From Pseudomonas mosselii (GTDB lineage: Bacteria; Pseudomonadota; Gammaproteobacteria; Pseudomonadales; Pseudomonadaceae): a stretch of 64,000 nucleotides of DNA. The number at the start of each line of letters is the position of its first letter. Within the stretch, counting starts at the first letter, position 1. A program made the position numbers and the translations under genes. Shown in pieces: positions 1 to 9,187 of this stretch. A model generated the notes under the pieces. That model made no database searches. It saw only the letters and a list, made by a program, of their open reading frames with translations, and was not told the DNA's origin. Location: NCBI RefSeq assembly GCF_019823065.1, contig NZ_CP081966.1, positions 4,371,501 to 4,435,500 of the forward strand, written 5' to 3'.

Positions 1-653
1 CCTCGGCCACCGTGTTCATCGTGCGCAAGGGCAACCCCAAGGCGCTGAAGGACTGGCCGGACCTGCTCAAGGACGGCGTGCAGGTGATCGTGCCCAACCC
101 AAAGACCTCGGGTAACGGCCGCTATACCTACCTCTCGGCCTGGGGCTACGTGCTCAAGCAGGGCGGTGACGAAACCAAGGCCCGCGACTTCGTCGGCAAG
201 CTGTTCAAGCAGGCGCCGGTCCTGGACACCGGTGGCCGCGCCGCCACCACCACCTTCATGACCAACCAGATCGGCGACGTGCTGGTGACCTTCGAGAACG
301 AGGCCGAGATGATCGCCCGCGAGTTCGGCCGCGACCAGTTCGAAGTGATCTACCCGAGTGTGTCGGCCGAGGCCGAGCCGCCGGTGAGCGTGGTGGACAA
401 GGTGGTAGCCAAGAAAGGCACCCAGGCCGTGGCCGAGGAATACCTGAAGTACCTGTGGTCGCCCGAGGCCCAGGAAATCGCCGCCAACAACTACCTGCGC
501 CCGCGTGACGCCACCGTGCTGGCCAAGTACACCGACCGCTTCCCGAAAGTCGACTTCCTGTCCGTTGAAAAAACCTTCGGCGACTGGCGCACCGTGCAGA
601 AGACCCACTTCAATGACGGTGGCGTGTTCGACCAGATCTATACCAACAAGTAA
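1..653 (+). CDS. Sulfate ABC transporter substrate-binding protein (C-terminal part, 5' truncated by window)
   Basis: The reading frame is open from base 3, so the gene starts before the window; about 216 residues are visible. They match the C-terminal lobe of Sbp/CysP-type periplasmic sulfate/thiosulfate binding proteins: a PNPKTSGNGRYTYL stretch, a DTGGRAATTTF segment that contributes to the anion pocket, and LVTFENEAEMIAREFG. The family delivers sulfate to the CysTWA permease in the periplasm. The gene ends at TAA 15 bases before the convergent methyltransferase stop, so there is no room for downstream cysTWA here. It is either a stand-alone sbp copy or the last gene of its operon. Assignment to Sbp versus CysP is not possible from this fragment. 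Confidence 0.9.
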   Translation, partial: SATVFIVRKGNPKALKDWPDLLKDGVQVIVPNPKTSGNGRYTYLSAWGYVLKQGGDETKARDFVGKLFKQAPVLDTGGRAATTTFMTNQIGDVLVTFENEAEMIAREFGRDQFEVIYPSVSAEAEPPVSVVDKVVAKKGTQAVAEEYLKYLWSPEAQEIAANNYLRPRDATVLAKYTDRFPKVDFLSVEKTFGDWRTVQKTHFNDGGVFDQIYTNK

Positions 654-668
654 CCGCCGTTCGCCGGG

Positions 669-1598
669 TCAGGCCTGCTGGCGGAACACCAGCGCCTTCA
701 GGCCACCCTCCGGATCCGCATCCGGAAACTCCGGCGGATTCTTAAGCCGCTCGACAAACACCAGCCCCGGCGCCTGCTCGGCCATCCCCTCGATGAGAAA
801 CTGCGGCCCGATCCCCGGATCGTTGACGCAGGCCAGCACCGTACCGCCTTCAGTCAACAACTCCGGCAAACGCCGAAGGATCTTGGCGTAGTCCTGGGTC
901 AGCACGAAGCTGCCGCGCTGGAAGGTCGGCGGGTCGATGATGATCAGGTCATACGGCCCGTACTTGCGCACCTTGCCCCATGACTTGAACAGCTCATGCC
1001 CCAGGTACGCGACCCGCGAGGCGTCATGGCCGTTGAGTCGGTGATTGTCGCGGCCCCGGGACAGCGCCGACTTGGCCATGTCCAGGTTGACCACCTGCTC
1101 GGCGCCGCCGGCGATCGCCGCCACCGAAAAGCCGCAGGTGTAGGCGAACAGGTTGAGTACGCGCTTGCCGGCCGCCTGCTCGCGTACCCAGCGTCGGCCA
1201 TAGCGCATGTCGAGGAACAGGCCGTTGTTCTGGCGCACGCCCAGGTCGAGCAGGTACTTCAGGCCATCCTCGACCACCTCGCGCTGCTGGCACGGCTCGC
1301 CCCACAACCACTGGCCAGGGCTGTCCGGCAGGTAGCGGTGCTGCAGCAGGATGGCCTGGCCGGTCCACTGCGGGCGCTCGGCCAGCGCCATCAGCATCGC
1401 TTCGAGCTCGGCCAGCTGGCCCTCGGGCGGCTCACGGAACAGCGCCACCAGCAACACGCCGTCGAGCCAGTCGACGGTGATCTGCTCGAGTCCCGACCAG
1501 CAACGGCCACGGCCATGGAACAGGCGGCGGGTCTCCAGAGGGGCGGGGTCGAGGGCGGCGAGCAGGTGCTGCTCGAGGGTGGCGATGGCTGGGCTCAT
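669..1598 (-). CDS. Class I SAM-dependent methyltransferase (RlmI/RlmK-like)
   Basis: 309 residues from the ATG at 1598; the frame stays open upstream to 1688 but the extra residues look non-coding. The C-terminal half is a Rossmann methyltransferase: VLNLFAYTCGFSVAA (SAM-binding motif I), an acidic NLDMAKSAL at the end of strand 2, and IIIDPPTF, the DPP(F/Y) motif of the RlmI/RlmK 23S rRNA methyltransferase group. The family transfers a methyl group from SAM to a base, probably in rRNA. The N-terminal half has no motif I recognise. It converges on the sulfate-binding gene and is divergent from the FrnE-like gene at 1760. Family is confident, substrate is not. Confidence 0.85.
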   Translation of the reverse strand: MSPAIATLEQHLLAALDPAPLETRRLFHGRGRCWSGLEQITVDWLDGVLLVALFREPPEGQLAELEAMLMALAERPQWTGQAILLQHRYLPDSPGQWLWGEPCQQREVVEDGLKYLLDLGVRQNNGLFLDMRYGRRWVREQAAGKRVLNLFAYTCGFSVAAIAGGAEQVVNLDMAKSALSRGRDNHRLNGHDASRVAYLGHELFKSWGKVRKYGPYDLIIIDPPTFQRGSFVLTQDYAKILRRLPELLTEGGTVLACVNDPGIGPQFLIEGMAEQAPGLVFVERLKNPPEFPDADPEGGLKALVFRQQA

Positions 1599-1759
1599 GT
1601 CGGCTACGGTCAGGCAAAAGCGCCATTCTACCCGCTCAATGCCGGGCCGGGCGGTCATCAATGAAGGGGATGAGAGGGTTTGCGGCACTTTTGTCGCTTT
1701 TTTCTTGCCGGGGCGCTGTGGATAGTGCGGCCATCCCTCCCTGAAACCGGATCACTGCC

Positions 1760-2413
1760 ATGTCACCCCTGAAAGTCGAATTCTTCCACGATGTCGTCTG
1801 CGGCTGGTGCTTCGTCCTCGCCCCGCGCCTCAAGCAGTTGCAGGACGAACTCAACCTGGACATCCAGCACCGCAGCTTCATCCTGCAGACCAGCCGCGAG
1901 GCGATGGTCGAGCGCTTCGGCTCAATGCCCAAGGCCAAGGAAACCATCCTCAGCCACTGGCTGTCGTGCTCGCGCGCCGAGGACATCAAGCGCATCAACA
2001 TCGAAGCCATGCGCCAGCAGGACTTCGAATACCCCACCGGCCTGCTCTCGGGCCTCGCCTGCCAGACCGCCAAGGCGCTGGGCGGCAACGAAGGCCACGA
2101 GCGTATGTTCGACCGCCTGCAGGAAGCCCACCTGGTGCAGGCCCGCAACATCGGCGACCGCGCCACCGTGCTGGCCGTGGCCGCCGAGGCCGGCTTCGAC
2201 CCGCAGGCCTTCGCCACCGCATTCGACCAGCAGGCCCCGCAGATGCTCGATGAAGAGCTGGCCCTGGGCCGGCGTCTGGGCATCAGTTCGGTGCCCAGCC
2301 TGGTGATCGATGGCCGTTACCTCATCCCCGGCGCCCTGAGCCTCGAGCAGCTGCGCCAGACCTTCATCCAGGTCCGTGCCAACCAGAACCAGGCGCAAGG
2401 AGCCGCCCAATGA
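1760..2413 (+). CDS. DsbA family oxidoreductase (FrnE-like)
   Basis: 217 residues. A CGWC redox motif sits at residues 14-17 right after the first beta strand (VEFFHDVVCGWC). A cis-Pro loop follows near residue 181 (ISSVPSLVIDGRY), which defines the DsbA/FrnE thioredoxin fold. No signal peptide is visible, so a cytoplasmic location is likely, as for FrnE. The helical insert between the two motifs is of FrnE type. The stop overlaps the start of the RND adaptor gene by four bases (ATGA), so it is co-translated with the efflux operon. Involvement in thiol stress or in maturation of a neighbour is inference. Confidence 0.85.
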   Translation: MSPLKVEFFHDVVCGWCFVLAPRLKQLQDELNLDIQHRSFILQTSREAMVERFGSMPKAKETILSHWLSCSRAEDIKRINIEAMRQQDFEYPTGLLSGLACQTAKALGGNEGHERMFDRLQEAHLVQARNIGDRATVLAVAAEAGFDPQAFATAFDQQAPQMLDEELALGRRLGISSVPSLVIDGRYLIPGALSLEQLRQTFIQVRANQNQAQGAAQ

Positions 2414-3513
2414 AAAACCGTTACTGGATCGCCGCCGGCACTTCCCTGTCGTTGCTGGCCATGGCCCTGCTGCCCGCCCCGGCAGTGGTGGCCAACGACG
2501 CCCCCGCCGCCCAGGCCAACGCCACCCCGGTGGCGGTCGCCCGGGTGCAGTCCGGCCCCATGCCGCAGGTGCTCAGCGCCGTCGGCACCCTGGAGGCGGT
2601 GCACCAGGTCAATGTCTCGCCGGAAGTCGGCGGGCGCATCACCGCCCTGGAGTTCACCGCCGGCAAGGCCGTGGCCGCAGGCCAGGTGTTGGTCAAGCTC
2701 AACGACGCGCCCGAGCGCGGCGAGCTGGCCAAGCTGCAGGCCCAGGCCAAGAACGCCAAGCTGGCCCTGGAACGCACGCGCAAGGTGCTGCCGCTGGCCT
2801 CCACCCAGGCCCAGTTGGACCAGGCCCAGGCCAACTATGACCAGTTGCTCGGCGAGATCGCCCAGGTCCAGGCGCAGATCGCGCAGAAGACCATCCGCGC
2901 CCCGTTCGCCGGCGTGCTGGGTATCCGCAAGGTCAACCTCGGCCAGTACGTCAGCCCCGGCGACAGCCTGGTGACCCTCACCGAGCTGTCGCGCCTGCAC
3001 GTCAACTTCCCGCTCCCCGAGCAGTCCGCCGCCGCCCTGCAGGCCGGCCAGGCCATCACCCTCAAGGTCGACGCCTGGCCGCAGCAGCGCTTTGTCGCAG
3101 CGGTGACCACCCTGGAGCCGCAGATCGACCCGGGCGCCCGCTCCATGCAGGTGCAAGCGACCCTCGACAACCCCGGCCAGCAACTCAAGCCGGGCATGTT
3201 CGCCAACGTCAGCATCGAGCTGCCGAGCCACGCCGACGTGCTCAGCGTGCCGGAAACGGCGATCAGCTACAGCGCCTACGGCAACTCGCTGTACGTGCTG
3301 CGCGAGAAGGACGGCGCGCTGCGCGTGGAGCAGGTGTTCGTCAAGCTCGGCGCCCGTCGCGACGACCGCGTGGTGGTGCTCGACGCACTGACGCCGGGCG
3401 ACCGCGTGGTGGTGTCCGGGCAGATCCGCTTGAGCAATGGCATGCCGGTGCGGGTCACCGACGACACCCTGGCCGCCAGCACCACGCGCAAGCCGGACCT
3501 GGCCCAGCAGTAA
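2410..3513 (+). CDS. RND efflux periplasmic adaptor (membrane fusion protein)
   Basis: 367 residues. An N-terminal signal sequence (MKNRYWIAAGTSLSLLAMAL...) is followed by the MFP order: beta-barrel/lipoyl half (VSPEVGGRITAL), alpha-hairpin with coiled coil (ELAKLQAQAKNAKLALERTR), second lipoyl half (IRAPFAGVLGIRKVNLGQYV) and membrane-proximal domain. The lipoyl signature RAPFAGVLG is clear. The family bridges the inner-membrane RND pump and the TolC-type channel. Start overlaps the upstream FrnE-like gene; the pump gene follows after 36 bases. No dedicated repressor lies next to the operon. Confidence 0.93.
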   Translation: MKNRYWIAAGTSLSLLAMALLPAPAVVANDAPAAQANATPVAVARVQSGPMPQVLSAVGTLEAVHQVNVSPEVGGRITALEFTAGKAVAAGQVLVKLNDAPERGELAKLQAQAKNAKLALERTRKVLPLASTQAQLDQAQANYDQLLGEIAQVQAQIAQKTIRAPFAGVLGIRKVNLGQYVSPGDSLVTLTELSRLHVNFPLPEQSAAALQAGQAITLKVDAWPQQRFVAAVTTLEPQIDPGARSMQVQATLDNPGQQLKPGMFANVSIELPSHADVLSVPETAISYSAYGNSLYVLREKDGALRVEQVFVKLGARRDDRVVVLDALTPGDRVVVSGQIRLSNGMPVRVTDDTLAASTTRKPDLAQQ

Positions 3514-3549
3514 TGGGTTTGCGTGCCACTGAAAAGGACCTGTAGCACC

Positions 3550-6500
3550 ATGAAATTCACCGACCTGTTCATCCGCCGCCCGGTACTGACCCTGGTGGTC
3601 TGCGCGATGATCGTCATGCTTGGCCTGCTGGCGCTGCTGAACCTGCCGATCCGCCAGTACCCGCAGCTGGAAAGCGCGACCATCACCATCACCACCGAAT
3701 ACCCCGGCGCCCGCTCGCAGCTGATGCAGGGCTTCGTCACCCAGCCCATCTCGCAAGCCGTGGCCTCGGTCGACGGCGTCGACTACCTGAGCTCGACCTC
3801 GACCCAGGGCAAGAGCGTGATCAGCGTGCGCCTGAAGCTCAACGCCGACTCCAACAAGGCCCTCACCGAGATCATGGCCGCCGTCAACCAGGTCAAGTAC
3901 CGCCTGCCCGAAGGCGCCTACGACTCGGTGGTGGCCAAGTCCTCCGGTGAAGGCACGGCGGTGATCTACGTCGGCTTCTCGAGCAAGGACATTGGCCTGC
4001 CGGCGATCACCGACTATATCTCCCGCGTGGTGCAGCCGCGCCTGGCGGCCATCGACGGCGTGGCCGAAGCGCAGATCCTCGGCGGCCAGAAGCTGGCCAT
4101 GCGCCTGTGGCTGGACCCGGCGCGCATGGCCGCGCGCAACCTGTCGGCCAGCGACGTGGCCGAGGCCATCCGCCAGAACAACTTCCAGGCCGCCCCCGGC
4201 CAGACCAAGGGCCAGTACGTCTCGGCCAACATCAACATCAACACCGACCTGACCAGCGTCGACCAGTTCCGCCAGATGGTGGTGCGCCGCGACGGCGACA
4301 CGCTGATCCGCCTGAGCGACATCGGCACCGCCGAGCTCGGCGCCACCTCCTATGACACCAGCGGCATCATGGACGGCGAGCCGGCGGTGTTCATCGGCCT
4401 GCACGCCACCCCCGCCGGCAACCCGCTGACCATCGTCGGCGCGGTGCAGGAGATGATGCCGCAGATCCGCGAGACCATGCCGCCGGGCATGACCGCCAAC
4501 ATCGTGTTCGAGGTGGCACGCTTTATCCAGGCGTCCATCGATGAAGTGGTCAAGACCCTGATCGAGGCCGTGGTGATCGTCGCCGTGGTGATCTTCCTGT
4601 TCCTCGGCTCGCTGCGCAGCGTGCTGATCCCGCTGGTGACCATCCCGCTGTCGCTGATCGGCGCGGCGGCGATCATGAGCCTGTTCGGTTTCAGCATCAA
4701 CCTGCTGACCCTGCTGTCGATGGTCCTGGCCATCGGCCTGGTGGTGGACGACGCCATCGTCGTGGTGGAGAACGTCCACCGCCATATCGAGGAAGGCAAG
4801 TCGCCGTTGCAGGCAGCCTTGGTCGGCGCCCGCGAGATCGCAGGCCCGGTGATCGCCATGACCCTGACCCTGGCCGCGGTGTACGCCCCGATCGGCCTGA
4901 TGGGCGGGCTGACCGGCGCGCTGTTCAAGGAATTCGCCTTCACCCTCGCCGGCGCCGTGGTGGTGTCCGGCGTGGTGGCGCTGACCCTGTCGCCGGTGAT
5001 GAGCGCCTTCCTGCTCAACCGCCAGGCCAGCGAAGGGCCGATGGCCCGTGGCGCCGAGCGCTTCTTCCAGTGGCTGGGCAAGGGCTACGGACGCGTGCTG
5101 GACGTGTCCCTGCACCACCGCTGGCTGACCCTGGCAATTGCCGCGGCGGTGTTCGTCAGCCTGCCGATCCTCTACCTCGGCGCCCAGCGCGAACTGGCGC
5201 CGGTCGAGGACCAGGCCCAGGTGCTGGCGGTGGCCAAGGCGCCGCAGTACGCCAACATCGACTACACCGAGATGTACGCGCACCGCATGGACCGCCTGTT
5301 CGCCACCTTCCCGGAAACCGACATCACCTGGGTGGTCAACGGCAACGACGGCCCGCGCACCGCGTTCGGCGGCGCCAACCTGAGCACCTGGGAAAAGCGC
5401 CAGCGCAGCGCCGACCAGCTGCAGGCCGAGATCCAGAAAGCCGTCGGCGAGATCGAGGGCGTGGCCATCTTCGCCTTCCAGCTGCCGCCGCTGCCCGGCT
5501 CCACCGGCGGCCTGCCGGTGCAGATGGTGATCCAGAGTTCCCAGGACCACCGCGTGGTGTTCGACGCCATGGACAAGATCAAGCAGGCGGCCATGGCCAG
5601 CGGCCTGTTCGCCGTGGTCGACAGCGACCTGGACTTCAACAGCCCGCTGGTCAACATCAACATCGACCGCAGCAAGGCCAACGACCTGGGCATCAGCATG
5701 CAGGCCATCGGCGACGCCCTGGCGGTGCTGGTGGGCGAGAACTACGTCAACCGCTTCGCCCTCGACGGCCGCTCCTACGACGTGATCCCGCAGGTGGCAC
5801 GGGCCCAGCGCCTGTCGGCGGAAATGCTGGTCGGCCAGTACGTCAAGGCCGCCAACGGCGCCCAGGTGCCGCTGTCGACCCTGGTCAGCTTCGACATGTC
5901 GATCGAGCCCAACAAGCTGACCCAGTTCAACCAGCTCAACTCGGCCACCCTGCAGGCGGTGCCGGCGCCGGGCGTGAGCATCGGCGACGCCGTGCAGTTC
6001 CTCGCCGCCCAGGCCAATGCCCTGCCCACCGGCTTCAGCCATGACTGGCTGTCCGATGCGCGCCAGTTCGTCCAGGAAGGCAGCGCCCTGGTGGTGACGT
6101 TCATCTTCGCCATCCTGGTCATCTACCTGGTGCTGGCGGCGCAGTTCGAAAGCCTGCGCGACCCGCTGGTGATCCTGGTCAGCGTGCCGATGTCGGTGTG
6201 CGGCGCGCTGATCCCGCTGTACCTGGGCTACGCCACGGTAAACATCTACACGCAGATCGGCCTGGTGACCCTGGTCGGCCTGATCAGCAAGCACGGCATC
6301 CTCATGGTCGAGTTCGCCAACGAGCTGCAGCAGGCCGACCAGCTCGACCGCCGCACGGCCATCGAGCGCGCCGCGCAGATACGCCTGCGGCCGATCCTGA
6401 TGACCACCGCGGCCATGGTGGTGGGCCTGGTCCCGCTGCTGCTGGCCAGCGGCGCCGGTGCCCACAGCCGCTTCAGCCTGGGCCTGGTGATCGTCATCGG

Positions 6501-6627
6501 CATGCTGGTCGGCACGCTGTTCACCCTGTTCATCCTGCCCACCGTGTACTCGCTGCTGGCCAAGGACCACCGCGCCAGCGAAGACCCACGCCTGCAGGAA
6601 CTGGCCGCCTACACCCAGCCGGCCTGA
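3550..6627 (+). CDS. RND multidrug efflux permease (HAE1 type)
   Basis: 1025 residues from the ATG at 3550, which follows an AAAGGA ribosome site; an in-frame upstream start at 3523 is less likely. The start MKFTDLFIRRPVLTLVV is the typical RND TM1. Residues 340-560 hold TM2-TM6, with the TM4 proton-relay region GLVVDDAIVVVENVHRH (Asp-Asp pair). Two large periplasmic loops follow TM1 and TM7. The second half repeats the pattern (LVGLISKHGILMVEFANEL). Length matches HAE1 pumps, which form trimers with the adaptor and an outer-membrane channel and are driven by the proton gradient. Substrates cannot be read from sequence. Confidence 0.95.
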   Translation: MKFTDLFIRRPVLTLVVCAMIVMLGLLALLNLPIRQYPQLESATITITTEYPGARSQLMQGFVTQPISQAVASVDGVDYLSSTSTQGKSVISVRLKLNADSNKALTEIMAAVNQVKYRLPEGAYDSVVAKSSGEGTAVIYVGFSSKDIGLPAITDYISRVVQPRLAAIDGVAEAQILGGQKLAMRLWLDPARMAARNLSASDVAEAIRQNNFQAAPGQTKGQYVSANININTDLTSVDQFRQMVVRRDGDTLIRLSDIGTAELGATSYDTSGIMDGEPAVFIGLHATPAGNPLTIVGAVQEMMPQIRETMPPGMTANIVFEVARFIQASIDEVVKTLIEAVVIVAVVIFLFLGSLRSVLIPLVTIPLSLIGAAAIMSLFGFSINLLTLLSMVLAIGLVVDDAIVVVENVHRHIEEGKSPLQAALVGAREIAGPVIAMTLTLAAVYAPIGLMGGLTGALFKEFAFTLAGAVVVSGVVALTLSPVMSAFLLNRQASEGPMARGAERFFQWLGKGYGRVLDVSLHHRWLTLAIAAAVFVSLPILYLGAQRELAPVEDQAQVLAVAKAPQYANIDYTEMYAHRMDRLFATFPETDITWVVNGNDGPRTAFGGANLSTWEKRQRSADQLQAEIQKAVGEIEGVAIFAFQLPPLPGSTGGLPVQMVIQSSQDHRVVFDAMDKIKQAAMASGLFAVVDSDLDFNSPLVNINIDRSKANDLGISMQAIGDALAVLVGENYVNRFALDGRSYDVIPQVARAQRLSAEMLVGQYVKAANGAQVPLSTLVSFDMSIEPNKLTQFNQLNSATLQAVPAPGVSIGDAVQFLAAQANALPTGFSHDWLSDARQFVQEGSALVVTFIFAILVIYLVLAAQFESLRDPLVILVSVPMSVCGALIPLYLGYATVNIYTQIGLVTLVGLISKHGILMVEFANELQQADQLDRRTAIERAAQIRLRPILMTTAAMVVGLVPLLLASGAGAHSRFSLGLVIVIGMLVGTLFTLFILPTVYSLLAKDHRASEDPRLQELAAYTQPA

Positions 6628-6705
6628 CCCCTTCGCCCGCCCTCCCCTGTGGCAGCCGTGATCGGCTGCCCCTGGGAGCGGCCGGCCCGGATAAAGAGAA
6701 ACGAC

Positions 6706-8073
6706 ATGCTACGTAAGACCCTTCTGTCCCTGCTGTTCCTGGCGCCCCTGGCCCAGGCCGTTGCCGCCGAGCGTGCGACGCTGATGTCGGTGTACGCCCA
6801 GGTGGTCGAGCACAACAGCGACATGGCCGCCGCCCGCGAGAACTACCTGGCCCGCCGCGAGGCCGTGCCCCTGGCCCGCGCCCGCCTGCTGCCGCAGGTG
6901 GCCCTGGATGCCGAGGCCGGCGACGTGCGCAGCGACCGCCGCCAGGTCGAACAGCGCAGTGGCAGCCTGTACCGCCTGAGCCTCGACCAGCCGCTGTTCG
7001 ACCTCAGCCGCTGGTTCGACTTCAAGGCCGCGCAGTCCGAGAACGAACAGGCCGAACTGGACTTCTCGGCGTTCCAGCAGCAACTGATCCTCGACACCGC
7101 CAGCCGCTACTTCGACACCCTGCTGGCCGAGGACAACCTGGCCACCGCCAAGGCCGAGCTGCGCGCCTTCGACCGCCAGTTGCAGCAGACCCGGCTGAGC
7201 TACGAAGCCGGCCTGTCCGACCAGAACGACATGCTCTCGGCCCAGGCCAGCTTCGACCGCGCCAGCGCCAACCTGATCGACAGCCAGCGCCGCAGCGAAG
7301 ACGCCTACCAGGCGCTGATGCGCCTGACCGGGCAGGCGCAACCGGCATTGGCCGGGATCCGTCACAGCCTGCCGGTGCAAGCGCCGGTGCCCGCGCGCGC
7401 CGAGGCCTGGGTCGAACAGGCCATGGCGCAGAACCTGCGCCTGCGCGCCAGCCAGGCCGCCGTCAGCCAGGCCGGCCAGACCCTGCGCAGCAGCAAGGCC
7501 GATCACCTGCCGACCTTCAACCTGGCCATGGGCTACGCCGAGGGCGACAGCGACCTGATGGATTCCAGCGCGCACTTCGGCCAGCGCTCCGGCAACCAGC
7601 GCGACAGCTCGGTGATGGTGCAGATGAAGCTGCCGCTGTTCAGCGGCGGCGGCACCAGCGCGCGGGTACGCCAGGCCACCCATGAGCTGGCGCGCACCGA
7701 GTACGGCCGCACCAGCCTCGAACGCGAGGTGCTGGAAGGGTCGCGCAACGCCTTCCGCGCGGTGGTCAGCGATGTCGAGCAGGTGCGCGCGCGGCGCCAG
7801 AGCATCATCTCCAGCCAGGGCTCGTTGCGGGCCACCGAGGCGGGGTATGAGGTGGGCAGCCGCAACATCGTCGATATCCTCGATGCCCAGCGCGACCTGT
7901 ACAACGCGGTGCGCGACTACAACGTCTCGCGCTATGCGTACATCGTCGACAGCCTGCGCCTGAAGCAACAAGCCGGCAGCCTGAGCCCGGATGACCTGCG
8001 TGAGCTGGCGGGGTATCTGAAGCTGGACTACGAGCCGGAGCGGGATTTCCTGCCGAGTGATTTGCGCGGGTAA
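6706..8073 (+). CDS. TolC-family outer-membrane channel
   Basis: 455 residues from the ATG at 6706 (AAGAGA upstream); a longer in-frame start at 6649 lies in non-coding sequence. It begins with a Sec signal peptide ending near AQAVAAE. Two TolC/OEP repeats follow, rich in long amphipathic helices (ENYLARREAVPLARARLLPQ and its later counterpart SQAAVSQAGQTLRSSKADHL). The C-terminal helix carries NIVDILDAQRDLYNAVRDYN, the hallmark of AprF/TolC type channels. It completes the tripartite efflux system with the two genes upstream. A perfect palindrome right after the stop probably terminates the operon. Confidence 0.92.
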   Translation: MLRKTLLSLLFLAPLAQAVAAERATLMSVYAQVVEHNSDMAAARENYLARREAVPLARARLLPQVALDAEAGDVRSDRRQVEQRSGSLYRLSLDQPLFDLSRWFDFKAAQSENEQAELDFSAFQQQLILDTASRYFDTLLAEDNLATAKAELRAFDRQLQQTRLSYEAGLSDQNDMLSAQASFDRASANLIDSQRRSEDAYQALMRLTGQAQPALAGIRHSLPVQAPVPARAEAWVEQAMAQNLRLRASQAAVSQAGQTLRSSKADHLPTFNLAMGYAEGDSDLMDSSAHFGQRSGNQRDSSVMVQMKLPLFSGGGTSARVRQATHELARTEYGRTSLEREVLEGSRNAFRAVVSDVEQVRARRQSIISSQGSLRATEAGYEVGSRNIVDILDAQRDLYNAVRDYNVSRYAYIVDSLRLKQQAGSLSPDDLRELAGYLKLDYEPERDFLPSDLRG

Positions 8074-8090
8074 GGTATTGGCAACACCGG

Positions 8091-8149
8091 CCCTATCGCG
8101 GGGCAAGTCGCAGCGGCGCACCGGCGCTGCGACTTGCCCCGCGATAGGG
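8091..8149. repeat. REP-like palindrome / bidirectional terminator
   Basis: Two 25-base arms (8091-8115 and 8125-8149) are perfect reverse complements around a short loop. The core GCGGGGCAAG is the common P. putida group REP sequence. It lies between two convergent genes and could serve as a shared terminator. Confidence 0.8.
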
Positions 8150-8157
8150 CCATCGGA

Positions 8158-8397
8158 TCAACAGCGGCGGTTCATACCAAGCTCCATGTCATCGATCAAC
8201 GCCTTGGCCATGGCGCTCAACATGCGCGCTGCGCTGCCCGCCATCAGGTCGCCTTCCATCTCGGCCTCGCAGGTGAGGTGGCGAATGCAGCCAAGCAGCA
8301 CCGACAACTCGCTGAAGGCATCCGCGAAGGGAATGCCCGGCTCGACCTTGAACAGGTCCATGCAGCGGGTCCGGCCTGCGGTACGTGCGTTGGTCAT
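8158..8397 (-). CDS. DUF3077-like small protein
   Basis: 79 residues. The segment LFKVEPGIPFADAFSELSVL followed by CIRHLT...ARMLSAMAKALIDDMELG resembles the Pseudomonas DUF3077 family (from memory): a short beta region with PG(V/I), then two helices, ending in a KAL(I/V)DD motif. Function unknown. Its ATG overlaps the stop of the upstream 79-residue gene by four bases, so the two are translated as a pair. No signal peptide or membrane segment is seen. Confidence 0.7.
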   Translation of the reverse strand: MTNARTAGRTRCMDLFKVEPGIPFADAFSELSVLLGCIRHLTCEAEMEGDLMAGSAARMLSAMAKALIDDMELGMNRRC

Positions 8398-8633
8398 GGC
8401 TGCACCTCTGGCTTGTGTTCGAGCAAGGCACAGGCCAGCTGGCCGAGGTAGTCGCTGGCGGCGAACAGACGGTCCTGGGCTTCGCCAGGGTCGGTCTTGA
8501 AGTAGATATCGAGGACATCGGAAATGGCGGTGGCCACTTCGACGGCGGCAGCCATGGCTTCTTCGCGGGTGAGGGTCGGGCGGATAGCGATGAAGGGGGC
8601 TAGACGGGGTGGGTCTGGGACGATCTTTTTCAT
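8394..8633 (-). CDS. DUF6124/DUF3077-type small protein
   Basis: 79 residues from the ATG at 8633, which has AGGAG about ten bases upstream. The start KKIVPDPPRLAP and the following two amphipathic helices (REEAMAAAVEVATAISDVL; AQDRLFAASDYLGQLACALL) resemble the small DUF6124-type proteins that accompany DUF3077 proteins in Pseudomonas. Function unknown. It is the first gene of a two-gene operon whose leader carries an elaborate set of inverted repeats (8676-8818). Confidence 0.65.
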   Translation of the reverse strand: MKKIVPDPPRLAPFIAIRPTLTREEAMAAAVEVATAISDVLDIYFKTDPGEAQDRLFAASDYLGQLACALLEHKPEVQP

Positions 8634-8675
8634 GGTCAACACTCCTGCGCAGTTCAAGAATGCTGCCCTCCGGCG

Positions 8676-8818
8676 CCTTTCTCACGGGACAAAGGGTGGC
8701 AGCCGTGCACGGGGTGAGAAACCGAGGCGCAAGAGAAACTCGGCCAGACCGAAGTCTGCCCGGGCACGGCTGCCATAACTGGATTGCCGATACTTTACGC
8801 CTCGGGTTCTCACACCCG
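8676..8818 (-). promoter_or_regulatory. Structured leader with interleaved stems and a UUCG hairpin
   Basis: Read on the minus strand toward the small-gene operon, the order is: arm B' (8818-8798), arm A' (8774-8764), a hairpin CAGAC-UUCG-GUCUG (8758-8745), arm B (8729-8710), arm A (8708-8698), then a further stem CCTTT...AAAGG (8695-8676). A and A' are perfectly complementary over 11 bases (GGCAGCCGTGC). B and B' pair over about 20 bases with one mismatch and one bulge. Because B'-A'-B-A is interleaved, the two stems form a pseudoknot or are alternatives. The rest of 8634-9187 holds a REP pair and no gene. Confidence 0.6.
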
Positions 8819-8968
8819 GTCACCTGATATGGCGACCCAGTGAAGTTATCCGTGGGGTATTTCCCCGACAACGCAGCAGCTTCCGGCAAGCGCGTAGGAT
8901 AGTTCCCAAGCTTTGCCGGCTGAAGCATTTGGTTTCAGGTTCGGAAACATCTGACAGTGTTCGAGATG

Positions 8969-9095
8969 GCCGGGGCTGCTGCGCAGCCCTTTCACGACAC
9001 AAGGCCGCTCCCACAGGGACCGCGCCATGGCAGAACCGGCACATATCCTGTGGGAGCGGCCTTGTGTCGCGAAAGGGCCGCGTAGCGGCCCCGGC
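8969..9095. repeat. Large REP/BIME-like inverted repeat
   Basis: Arms 8969-9019 and 9046-9095 are near-perfect reverse complements over about 50 bases. They contain the Pseudomonas REP core (GGAGCGGCCTTGTGTCGCGA and its complement). The repeat lies between the DUF3077-type operon leader and the 3' end of the LysR gene. Confidence 0.8.
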
Positions 9096-9187
9096 GAGCT
9101 AAAGCCAAACGCTGACTCAGAACACCTTGAACGGCGGGGACCTGGAATCGACACCGCAATGAAGCGCACATCAAGCTGCCCCAACAA

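Noticed and set aside
2317..6570. A 1417-codon minus-strand open frame opposite the RND genes
   Set aside because: His/Gln/Gly-rich nonsense-free antisense frame, a known artefact of high-GC codon use; the plus-strand RND genes are unmistakable.
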